Part shown: positions 1 to 12,100 of the stretch, piece after piece
Numbering within the stretch: the first letter of the stretch is position 1
Layout: each line of letters begins with the position of its first letter
Origin: Bolinopsis microptera
Taxonomy: Eukaryota; Ctenophora; Tentaculata; Lobata; Bolinopsidae
Direction of reading: 5' to 3'
Assembly (NCBI RefSeq): GCF_026151205.1
Contig: NC_087079.1
Location: 18,286,945 to 18,305,286 of the forward strand
Length of the DNA stretch: 18,342 bases
The notes under the pieces: generated by a model
Databases searched by the model: none
Seen by the model: only the letters and a program-made list of their open reading frames with translations
What the model was told of the DNA's origin: nothing
Program-made: the position numbers and the translations under genes

Positions 1-114
1 AACAATTATACAACAAACAATTATACAATTAACAATCCTTCAACTGACAAGTATGGGTCTTTAATCATATATCTGAAGTTTTTGTTCATCATGAGAACCC
101 GATATTAAACTTAC

Positions 115-198
115 CCAAGTCCTCCCTTTCCAGTTCGAATGTGTCTTTCCAGCTCGCTCAAACTTGTTCTTGGTATGTATAGCTTCTCGTAACTTGAT
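115..198 (-). CDS. PLAT gene exon 17: FERG region of PLAT7, one base short
   Basis: The acceptor is CATTTTAG and the donor is GTAAGT at 109-114. It reads [18 protein letters not shown] and then, one frame over, [21 protein letters not shown] has the same spacing as FERAKTDVF in exon 6. One base is missing at about 140-146. The rest of PLAT7 lies outside the window. Confidence 0.75.
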
Positions 199-3100
199 CT
201 AAAATGTTCGACAATGGTAAAAATCCGTATTTGTTTTGATTTAAAGTATAGATACATCCATTATTTTTCGGTATGATGTCTGCCAAGGAAACTCTCAGTT
301 TCATTACGTTTATTCAACCGACCTGGCCAGTATTCCCCTTATCTCCGTATAAACAACAGTATACATCAGAGTCAGTTCCAGCGTTCATCACATCACCTCG
401 TTTTTATCTTTATCTTGTATAGAGTCGCTGGGGTTTTACGACGTTAAAGATAAGAGTGATGAAAATGTAACTTTTTAATGACAATTTTGTTATTGATCAT
501 GACAATTATGGTAACGGTGAGTGTATAATCAATACTAATAATTTCAAGATGTGTGTCTGTCTGTCTGTCTGTAAGTGGATAATTTCCGAACGGCTTAATC
601 AAGAAAACAGTAAGAGTTACCGTTCTCTCTCTTCATTTACAGCTCACCTAATTACTGCTTTGTACATAATTAGGTAATTTGGCAGTGGAGTCTATAATTA
701 AGTAGGACTATTGGATACGTTATTACGTGATGGGCGCTCAGAATGAATTTACTCTATTGCGGTCGGTTCAAACCTAGCCGATTATTCTTTTGCACATTTT
801 AACTATTGAACGTTTTATACTTTATGCAATGCAAATGCGATATGAAGTCCCCGGCTTGTAGGCCACGGTTATACTAGTGAATAATAATACTGATGAATGA
901 TTTGATAGCAATAAAGAGTGAAAGACAAAATATGAGTTTCGTTAAACCTTTACAATAGAAGTGATAAGGATGGGTGAATGGTGTAAGGTGGGGGGGGGGG
1001 GGGGTTGGGTGTTTCTCATAGAGAATGAGATCATTTCGTCGCAGAAGTTCTGAATTATACTAATGTGAATACCAGAAAATACAAATATTTAGTAAGGATA
1101 AGTGTGTGAGGAAGTGATCACAACCACAAGCTCAGGTGAATATGATCACCAGCAAACTACGGACCGGTTATATTTTGGCCATACTGAGATTGTGTTTGGC
1201 TATGAAATTTATACAACCCATCAGTAATCAATACGTATCATAATTTATCATCATCAATTCAAGGATCGAGCGGTACAGACCACTGGAAGTACAGCTGGAA
1301 CCAGAAATTTCCTTACCTTTTTCGCAGACACAACCAGTGATTGAATCACATAACCAACACTGTGAACAATAACCATCATAAATGCGACTAATCCATATGT
1401 AGGCTTTTTTGAAATTAAACTCAGAGACTTCTGCATAAAATCAAACAATTTTCTCAAGATTAACTGGCATAATAAAGAAAGGTGGTTTTCAAAAGCCGCC
1501 ACTCAATATCGACGTTACAAAATGTTCTGGAATGAGCTGGTTAGCGTTGTCCAACAAGGTATGTAATAGGATAACTAAGAATCGCTTTGATTTTTAAGCC
1601 CATCAGCATCGAGGGATACTATCACGTGCCTTATAGACAATTAGCACCGACTATACCGGAATCACCGGAATTGGACAAAAAGTGGCAAATTGAAGGTGAG
1701 AACCTAATCACATGCAATTAGGATAAATCCATACTGGGAGCAATTTCACTGCTCCTTACGGCCGGTTTAAAGCGTGCTGATCCCAACCCCAAGTTTAGAA
1801 GCGTGGCTGATCCACACCCGTTTAAAGCGTGCTGATTCCCAACCCCGTTTAAAGCGTGCGAAAGCCCCAACCCCCGTGGAAAGCGTGCTGATCCCAACCC
1901 CCGTTAAAGCGGGCTGATCCCCTACCCCCCGGTTTATAGCGGCTGATCCATCCCCGGTTGAAAGCGTGCTGATCCCAACCCCCGGTTGTATAGCGGGCGA
2001 ATCCCTAACCCCCGGTTGAATTGCGGGCGGGATCCCAATCCCCCGGTTTAATAGCGTGCCTTGATCCCAACCCCCCCGGTTTAAAATGCGTCTGATCCCA
2101 ACCCCCTGTTGAAAGCGTCGATCCCAACCCCCATTGTAAACTGATCCCAACCCCCGGTTTAAAGCGTGCTGATCCCAACCCCCCGGTTTAAAGCGTGCTG
2201 ATCCCAACCCCCGGTTTAAAGCGTGCTGATCCCAACCCCCGGTTTAAAGCGTGCTGATCCCAACCCCCCGGTTTAAAGCGTGCTGATCCCAACCCCCTAT
2301 CTGTATCCAGCAGTAAATACGGAAACAGGGCCAAGCTGAAGAACACTAGAGGTTGAAGCTTAGGTTCGTGTGAGATTGTGATGACAAGGGGAAAAATAAG
2401 TGAACGATTATTTTAAATGTCAGATTTTAGATGGAGTCAAATCTTTAACACTTTTTTGAGAACCGTTCTCTGTTATCTGTACATTTTCTATGCGATACTT
2501 TATCCGATTGTATAATGTATATTTTATTCATGATCAATTTCCATGGTGAAGAATGACATGTTGAACTGGATTCCTGAATTCCGATCGATCCTTGAATTTA
2601 ATTGCATATCATAATAATATCATGAATGGAGTTAACGACTCATAAAGTCATAACAGTTGGATTATCTTACTTCTCAGAAGGGCAGCCTCACTGTCCGCAA
2701 ACACCTCTCTGATCACCGCTCCATCGTCCTCATCGTCCGCTAACCACCTGTTGAAATATAAGATTGTGAAATCACATCCTACATCCTACATCCTACATCC
2801 TACATCCTACATCCTACATCCTACATCCTACATCCTACATCCTACATCCTACATCCTACATCCTACATCCTACATCCTACATCCTACATCCTACATCCTA
2901 CATCCTACATCCTACATCCTACATCCTACATCAGACTATGAAACAAGGTGGTTTAATTTAATGATAAATAATGGTGACTAATTGAGTGATTTGCATAGAT
3001 CGAGGATACCGCAGATCAAGGACACCGCAGCTTATGAGTTTGGGTGTAATTTAGGGCGACGGACGGTCGACCGGAATTATTCTACAAAATACCGCCACCA

Positions 3101-6100
3101 GTTTAGCAATAAAAGGATCTTCTGTTATATGTATTTGTTAAATTTTAAATGCAACTAGTTAATGGAGAGCATATTTTAAGATTGGACATTGGAATTTGCA
3201 ACATATTTTGACTGATCTTATTTAACAGAATATATCCCCCCTCCCCCCCCCAAACTCGAGACACATACTGAGGAGTGTGTCCGATGTATTCAGGGTAGTA
3301 TCTGTAGAGAACATCGTGAACAATCCTAACCACCAGCTTTGGAACGAACAGCACCACGCTCATCATCAGGATCAGCATCTCCGCCAGTCTACTCCACGAA
3401 GTCATGATCCTCAAACACAAGGAAACATTTTATTAGGTCAGTCCGACGAGGCGGGATGAACGTTGGGGCCTCGAGAGAAGGTCTTCATCATGGTGTAGTC
3501 AATGGTGTAGTCATGATGCTGAGATACAGGCACCGTGAATTTAAAGATACAGATAATTAAGTGTAACGATGAAAGAAAAACCGCATAATATAGAGCAAAT
3601 CAAACGAACTATGTAGCTTGTATTGGAAGAAATTTGTGAAATAGGCTGGCATTGACAGTTAAAACTAAAAAAAACAGTTGACAGTTAAAAGAAAGTGATA
3701 CAGTGTATCATACACTGGAAAAGAAGAAGGTATGTAGTTGAACAATAGGTATAATGCGCGTGCCACAGTCTTCTTGGCACCATTTCACTGAAACTCTGGT
3801 TGTTTTGCGAAATTTGTAGCTCGAGTTATATTTCAAAATGTGTGCGAGTAGGCGTGTTTCTGACTTGTCCTATATTATTGCGTTTATCAAATACACGGAT
3901 ATTTGTAAACAATCCATACTTTATCGTGTGGAAAAGTTATTTGTACATGGATTCCAGAAGTTTCCGTGGTCGCATCATTTCAATAGAATTTATCATGAGC
4001 GTTTCAGTAAAATAACGCCATTTTTTTCGGACACTTTTTTTATTCAAGGCGGTTTTTAAAAGGCGATATCTCAGGAATCCAATATTTTTGAGAATTATGC
4101 TTGTGTGTTCTGAGATCAGCATGGCTACATCTAACTAATGATACCAAAAATTTGTAAATCCGAGAAACTAATAATATTTCGATGACGACCTACTAATTCG
4201 TATGAATCACGAAAGAGATACTGCAGTCCGACAAAATATTTACTTTTCGGAAATTTAGAAGCCCAAAAACACCACGGTGAAACCGGGCCTCTCGGGGGAA
4301 ATGAAAAGTACAGAGTATAAAAAAAGGCTCGGTATTATGGAGAGGTTCATATGATCCGGTTGTGAAGCATCAGATTATCATAGTTATAGACTCTCAAATA
4401 ACATTGTATTGTGTTTGTATATTAGAGCTTTAGCCACAGGTAGGTTGGTCTGCACGGAGCCCCACAGTTTCAATTCCTTGTTTAACTAGCCGTACAGCAA
4501 GGATATCCACTGTGCTCACCAGGTTAGGCACATAACCAACACTACCCTGCTAAAGTTAGCTATATACTATGGTTTTCTCGAAAGTATTTCCTTGTATTTG
4601 ACTTTCGTCAAGAAAGTACTCTTACTTTCGGTTCAGATGTTATATAAGCTAGCCTTTATGTGGTCCGCAGGGCGGAGGAACCGCCACACACTTCTCACCC
4701 AGCTACGAATACAATGTATTGTGTTAAGCGTCTCATATATCCCATTAGTGGCCCTTATATGCACGTATTGTGTCGTGTTGTGATGGAATACAGCTCGATA
4801 CCCACCAAATGCGATAATGTACATTTCTTTGCTTCTTGCACAAAACGAGATAATCAACTAAAAGTTTGAGAGAAAAGAAGAGGTCCGATATATCGAGGTA
4901 TATCGAGGTTTGACTGTGTTTGGGCTGAAATCGAGAGCTCGAAAGTCGAAAGTTTCTAATGTGTATTGTGTACCCACCTCGGAACTGGCAGAACACCATT
5001 ACATTAGCTGTAGCAATCAGCACAAACAGATAAAAGGTTATATAATTATTTCTGAATGGACTGACATTGACATTGAAGACAAAAAAACCTGTAGAATCAA
5101 ATACTTAGACCATAAGTAAAAGCTGTTTTTAGTTTTAATCTGATATCTAAGAGCTATAATTGTATCTATCAATAACAATTGAAATTGTGCGGTAAATGGT
5201 TGAAGTAAGAGGGTATGTGATAAAGATTATTTACCTGCTGAAGTAGGAGGAAAGTAAGGATAGAAATTAGAAGTGTAAATGTGCAAATAAAGAGTAAACT
5301 AGGAAACCTGTAGAAATCTGTAACTAGAGGGCAAGACAACTAAACTAAACTATAGGCCATGTGTCCCACGAATGGCAGCTAGAGAAGTCCTTTATGACCC
5401 CTGTCTGTAATAAGGTAATACTAATAGCTGTTCAGGGTCGCTTATTTTGTTAACTACGGTTGGTAAATTTAACGATGGCGAGGATCCCGTAGTACTTGGA
5501 AAAATACAAGCTTTCTAAATATGAACTTATAAAATAAAATGTCAAAGGGATTGAAGAACGTCAGTACATTGTGTCAACTAGTCAAGTAACAATTTATAAA
5601 AGATCGGGATAAAGAAAATTACACTTTTCTTTTAATAAAAAATAGTGATATATACTGCAGAAAACTGTAAAAAGTGAAATAAAAAGTTGGGCAGATGTCA
5701 GAAGAACAGGACAATCAGCTTACAGCAAAAACTGTGAAAGAAGCCGTGAGATCAGTAAATGAGGAAGAAGAAAGATATAAGGCGTTAATGAGACGAAAGA
5801 AGGGGAGTGAGAGGACGTGTAAAACGTTGACATTCTCCTGGCCTTTATCAGTTCAGATTTGCTGAGGCCGGCTGTGACATTCCTGACCCGCTGGAGGTAT
5901 GCAGGATTGGGAAGAAAGATCCTGAGAAAACGCGACCAATCAAAGTTTAGTTCGAAAGCTTTAGCGATGTGGACATTATACTAAGGAACGCACACAAACT
6001 TAAAACAAATGTAGATTTTAAGTCAGTTAATTATCTTGCACAGTTAATTACGTGCCGATACTGTGTAGTTTGTTTTACATAGTATGTATTTAGTGTAAGT

Positions 6101-9100
6101 TGTGGCTGATGATTTCTATAAACCGTTTTCAACAAGTTTTTTACGATGCAAGATTTTGTGTGGGGATTTAGGTAGAAGAAAGAACTGTGGCTCATATTTT
6201 ATTATATTTAGGTCAAGGCATAATACTATATTTAGGTCAGCCATGATCCGTTAAGCTCGCAGGACTGAAAATCCTTGCAAAGCGGGTCTGGCTTAATTAG
6301 TAAGTAGGTGCAGGTCGTTTAATTTCTAGGGATAGCAACTTTATTTTGTTTAAAATAAATTGTGTATACTGCTCAAAAGCCCCTATGGGTGGCTTTCGGG
6401 TCTTTCAATCAATCAAATATTGGACGATCTCGAGCGATCAAGATGGTTCAGAGTTTTACAGCAACCGACTCATATCATCGTCTTATCATGTATTGTAACA
6501 AAATACTGTAATAATTGGCAAAAAAAACTCTTAGCATAAACAATTGGTCTAAATTAAGAACTAAAATTAATCATATCAGATGACTGATAAATATTAATGC
6601 ATTTTCTTGCCTAGAAGTAGAATATAAGGCAGACTACTCAATAGACACTTTATATCTATGCGTATTATTATATACAAGTATACAGACAATTCAAATTTGT
6701 GAAGTTCAACAAGAACGAAATTAGAGGAAGGAGATATGGAAATGCGAATATGAAACTGGCAACAGGTGTATACTGTATCATGTAGCAGTTTGTAGTGCTG
6801 CCAGATCTTAATTCCTTTTTATGTTACACTTACAGAGTTTCATATTCACAGGAAGTGATCATGTAACCCAGTTACCGGGCCAATATATGGGGTGGCCCCC
6901 ACTCATCGCAGCCCGCTAGTTTTACTGCCTTTTAATATTAGCACATTGGAGGACATATTTCACTGTTCATTGGTGGAAGATTGAATTAATCTGGTTACTG
7001 GTGGAAAGGTGAGTCATGTTTTTGTTCTGGCACGTGACAGCGAATACCCAATCAGCTCCCATTAGTGACCAATTACAAGGGTCAAAGCAGATATAAATTA
7101 TGATATCTTTTTGACCGACCAAACAGTTGAATTATTAGGATTACTTTCTCCCACCATATGTGAAGGTCACTGCTCCCTTTCAGCTTTTTAAAGTGAAAAT
7201 TACTCTGGTCTCTAATATTATGCAATCGCAAAAGTCACTGGTCACCACAGCAACAGAAAAAATAGTGTGTACCTCAAGGAGAAATAATAAGGTTAATCAT
7301 AAATCAATCAGAAATGAACAAATTAAACGCAAACCAAAATGGTGAAACAAAATGGCGAGACGAGTCGAGTGGGAAAATATTGAAAAGAACACACAGAAAC
7401 CTCGAAATAGTGACCAGAATATTACTCTCATAAAAGCTGAGTAAGACGGGAGGTGACCGCTCTGTGATAGTGGTTGCTAAAATAGCGATCAGAATATTAC
7501 TCTGATAAAAGCTGAGTAAGACAGGGGGTGACCGCTCTGTGATAGTGGTTGCTAAAAGGAGAAAGCAGAGCAATCTGTTAATCTTGTAATTTCCCATGGC
7601 AACTAATCTACTTCCTAAACTAAAATCAGCTCAGGATGTGTCACAGTATAACCGGAGGGCACTACAAATCATGATATCAGTTTCATGTGTGCTTACTACT
7701 CAACAGAATAGTCTCGAGAGTAAAATTACAATCTCTGCTGGCTAAATACAGAATTTTGAAGTTGAAAGTTTAGTAAATAGTACATTATGCAATTAAATAT
7801 GCTTACAATTGGCAAGAACAAACTCAAGGTTTATTTCAATTTTATCATGTTATCTAGTATCAACTATCAGCTAACATAAATATCAAAATCCACTACAAAT
7901 TTAGGCTTAAAGTTTTAAAATTAGTCAGGAGAAAAGTGTCATTCCGTTGGATTTGAAGGGTAATAAGAATTTATCAACGGAATATGGTAGCTATAGGACC
8001 CCTACGAACATAATTAGACTTGTCGCCAATTTTGTATCTCACGGCAATGGGCAACGCCACTCTTCCCCACTTTTTACCACCGTCTAGTACCACCTTTCTA
8101 GTTTGCCAAATATTTTTAGTTGTGAACGTTGTAGAAGGTTGCAAATTAATCGAAGATGTTTATCTTATCAAGGAGAAAACTTTTGTTAGAAAAATTTTTA
8201 CGTTGGGACAATCAGCTGATTGGATAATTTTTTATTGGCTCAAAATGATCGAAATCGTTTGAAACACGCAAACATGTAGTTTTTAGAAAAACTTCGAACA
8301 TTTTTTACTTTACAATTTTTTTCGAAAATTCGAAAATATTTTTTCCCGCCAAAAGTGATCGAATTGCATGAAACGTGGAGAAAAGTGCTTTGCAGAAAAA
8401 CTTCGAAATTTTTTTGCCTGGCATATTTTAGTAATTAGGAATAACTAAGCGGAAAGGGCTGAACCTGAAAAAGGTAAACCACACAATATTAGAGTTTCAT
8501 AGAGTTTCATCTTTTTAGGTCTTAACCAGCCTTAGCTTCCCAGTTCCCTGTTTTCATCAGTACCTCATGTAGCTACGTTCTGCTACCTCCATGCCAGCAC
8601 CACCCAGCTACCACAAGTTCATTCTAAGTCTAGCTATTTCTAGCAACCTCTGAACTCTGAATGCTACCTCCTGCTCTATCCCGACCCTGACAATGACATA
8701 ATATGGGGGTGATTTGAGGTATCTTGCATAGCAAACGAAGCGGCATGCGCATTCGCGATACAAAAAAGCCACAGTGGATGTTGGAAGGTATATATTTTAC
8801 ACTTGCGAGAGTGACAAAAAGTGCACAGTTCAGAGAAACCCCGGTGGGAAATCACATTTCTTGCACAACTGGGTCTAATTATAGAGGCAAAGAAGAGGCC
8901 CGGTTACCGGTACATTCAGGTACCCGGTATAGATTGGTAAGATTGACGGTATAGAGAGGTTTTAATCATTTAAATCAATAAAATGATAGTACAGCAGGTA
9001 AAATCGGTTCGATCTTAAATGGTCCTTTTAGTTTTGTGCTGTTTCTTCATGTGGAATTTGATAAGGCTGTACTGTAATTAATTATGAAACTGTAATATTG

Positions 9101-12100
9101 TGTGGTTTACCTTTTTCAGGTTCAGCCCTTTCCGCTTAGTTATTCCTAATTACTAAAATATGCCAAGCGAAGTTTTTCTGCAAAGCATTTTTCTCCATTT
9201 TTTTTTGTTGGTAATTAGCTTTAAATTGGTAACTATCCAATTAGCTGATTGTCCAACGTACAAATTTTTTAACAAAACGTTTTTCTCCTTGATAAGATAA
9301 ACATCCTCGATTAATTTGCAACCTTCTACGACAGAAAGGTGGTAAGAAGGTGGTAAAAAGTGGGAATAAGTGAGATACAAAATTGAGATACAAAATTGGC
9401 GACAAGTCTAATTATTTTCGTAGGGGTCCTAACTACCATATTCCGTTGATAAATCCTTATTACCCTTCAAATCCAGCGGAACCCTTAAATCGATCACTTT
9501 TCCCCTGACTAAATTATTCAATTATTAGAGTAAGATTTATGGAATTGCAATAAACGATGCATAGTGTAAAAGTAAATTTAATAAATGAGTTATTGTTAAG
9601 AAGCTACATCAAACCTGGGGGAAGGGGGTGTAATTTCTACATAATATTATTAAGTAGCTTACAGAGGTGGAGGGGGTATGAAATGATCAAAATATGGCCT
9701 ACGTAATTATATGTGAGCGATCACGAATAGTCCTTCTAGACAAATCAAATAACTGACTTATATGGCACGAAATTATTAATTATGGAAAATAAAACACCTC
9801 ATTTCTAAGACATCACAAAGTAGGTATTAATAGCTACCATGATTCCATAAACCATCTTATCCATTTATTGTGCTGAGAAAGACGAAAAACTATAGTTTTA
9901 AACTAATTACAACACTACAAATCTATAGCATTAATAGTATATAAAAACTATAGTATTACCAAAGCCTCGGTACTCATAATATAACCGACAAAACTGACGT
10001 ATTTACAGTAGACTGCGAAAATTACTGATCTTAACCGGTCACTATCTCTCTATCCATGGGTTATAAACTCGTTATGGCAATTGGCACACTAGCTTACATA
10101 ATATAATTCACACACAATTATATTCCCATTAAAGCATTAAGTTGACAATCCCCAGGAATAAGTTAGACAGCTAAAAAAGCAGGAGCTACAGAATAGACCG
10201 GAATGTAATGATGGCATTAATTCCTAACCTGTTTACTAGGAAAGTCAGGGCCCCTCCACCCTGAACTTCGGCTCCAGTGACTGTTATACTCTCACAAAAC
10301 CACCCTGGGGATGCTCCCTCGTTGTTGTGTCCCAGCCTGATCTTCGGAGCTCTCCTAATGATACGGCTGATATCGTGAACTCGTTCGTCTGAAGTAGTTA
10401 GTTTCACTTTCTCTTTCATTCGAGGTATCACTTTCGCTTTCAACAAGACTAGATCTCAAAACATTATTAAAGTGTAAATGTAAAGTAAACTCCTCTCCTG
10501 ACTAAAATACGTTATATACGAAAATACGTGTTGTAAAACAAGATTAACTCACGTCTCCTCTCTCGAACTTGTTGATACCAGTAGTAGACTTCCTCAACCA
10601 CCTATCCCCCGTGTCCCCCCTCTCTCCTGCTACACACAAATACACGTCTGCATCAGTTCCAGCACCTGCTTTTTTACCTGTTGTCACTGCAACAGTGTAC
10701 TGTACCACTGTGGGGGATAGTTTTAGTTACTTCAAGCTAATTTCATTTAATTTCATTCCGATTTTGTTTTTTTCATTTAAATTCATTTCAAATTTGTTTT
10801 AGGCGTGTTCTTCGGTCACTTAAAATTGTTCTTGATTCCTAGATGATTTTTTTGCAGGCTTTGGGAATACTCAATTTGGTACATAAACTTTAAAAGATAA
10901 CAAATAAAACATCTGTTGGTCGAATTTTATATCTAATTGGAACTTAAACAGAAACTTAAAACCGGTCTTCTGTTCTGACTCAGCAGTTGAACGCAGTTGC
11001 AATCCAATGCACGTCACAATGGTTTTCTATCATTTCACTTGGCACTGCGTCCTCCACTGTGATTACCCAAAACGTGTCCTTGAACACAAGCCGTAAAGAA
11101 AAGTAACAACTGGTGGTGTCACAAACCCGCATTCCGCAATATTGATCCGTCTCAATGCTGCCCGGCCGGCACCCGTACCGTAGCTGATCCAATTCCATTG
11201 TTTTCCAGCGCTATGTTTTGCGACACCAGAGCAGGTTAAAGCACAGGGAGGCGGACCATTTTCACCAGATGGAACACTCAAGATCTTCAATTCACTAGCA
11301 AGGGAGGGCGTAACTAGCATCACAGTCATCAGACAGCCGAGCACCTTCATCTTGAAAAGAGTTGAAGAACAGAACGAAAACCAACCTCTTCTTAGATGTG
11401 TTGTGGTTGAAATGGTGACAAGTTTAACCTTTTATCAATTGTTTGTAGAGACTTTGACAGTTATGGAATGTCACATTGACAGATCGCCCAAGTTTAGTTG
11501 ATCGATTTTATTGTTTAGAACAGCTCTGACATGTTAAATGACAAGTCTTGTGCCAGCTGCTATCCATATGGGTGGTATAAGCACCTTATTTCATTATTGT
11601 GATTGTAATGGAAACATGGCTACCGTATTCTCATAGAATAAAGGTTCGAAACATTTAAGGAGATTTACATGGAAGCAGCTGTTATCTTTTAGATAACTCA
11701 AAGAGTTATCTAAAAACCCCCAAAAGTACCTAACCAGGTAAGGGTGTGGGGTATTACCCCCTCCCCAAATATGTACTTACCAGGTAAGGGTGTGGGGTAT
11801 TGCCCTCCGCTCACTGCCGGAAGTTCTCTTACAGTCTCGTTATCATCTTCACCCCTGTCCAGCCATCGTCCACATCTAAAGAGGGCCTTCCTCCCCGACT
11901 CTGGTTCGTACACTTGGACCTGAAATGGAATTTTTTGATATATTGTAGGTTTTAAAGATTTCTAATATTAGGACGGTCCTTAAACTGATGCACTAAAAAT
12001 CCTAGGTATACGCACTGTAGTCCGATAAGTACTAATGTTCAACAAGCCTTGGATCTCGACTAAAACAAGCACATCCTATAAGTGATACCCTAAAATCTAC

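Larger units (their letters stand above)
428..2670 (-). other. Intron between exons 15 and 16 (2.2 kb)
   Basis: It is bounded by the exon 15 donor and exon 16 acceptor, phase 1. It holds the TGTC microsatellite, an inverted repeat, a possible SINE remnant, a G run and the 28-bp minisatellite. The stretch 1250-1560 is open on both strands but shows no recognisable protein. I see nothing else. Confidence 0.7.
2748..10228 (-). other. Large intron between exons 14 and 15 (7.5 kb)
   Basis: Phase 2 at both ends, joining LVNR to WLADDE. Contents from low to high coordinate: heptamer satellite, a doubtful membrane-protein frame, 3.4-5.7 kb of AT-rich sequence with only short unsupported frames, the LINE ORF1 relic and possible 3' tail, 6.4-7.4 kb without features, the 75-bp duplication, the foldback element, and 9.5-10.2 kb without features. 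No further PLAT motif was found on either strand, and none is needed by phase. Confidence 0.7.

Noticed and set aside
724-785. tRNA gene
   Set aside because: Only a box-B-like GGTTCAAACC is good; the stems do not pair into a cloverleaf.
1254-1502. Minus-strand frame with a hydrophobic stretch ([20 protein letters not shown]), and an overlapping plus-strand open frame up to a GTATGT at 1560
   Set aside because: Both strands are open, the minus frame starts at GTG, and neither shows a recognisable motif or a matching partner exon.
1767-2207. 146-codon minus-strand frame rich in Gly and Arg
   Set aside because: It runs through the degenerate 28-bp minisatellite; the repeating protein is a by-product of the repeat.
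2751-2981. Plus-strand frame with repeated HPTSYIL
   Set aside because: It is the heptamer satellite read through three codon phases; the array is intronic and next to a splice acceptor.
4592-5119. Several overlapping frames of 63-92 codons on both strands
   Set aside because: They overlap each other on both strands, carry no motifs and have no coding-like composition.
8020-9380. Two similar frames sharing [16 protein letters not shown] on opposite strands
   Set aside because: They are the two inverted arms of the foldback element; the shared peptide follows from the inverted repeat and no transposase features are seen.
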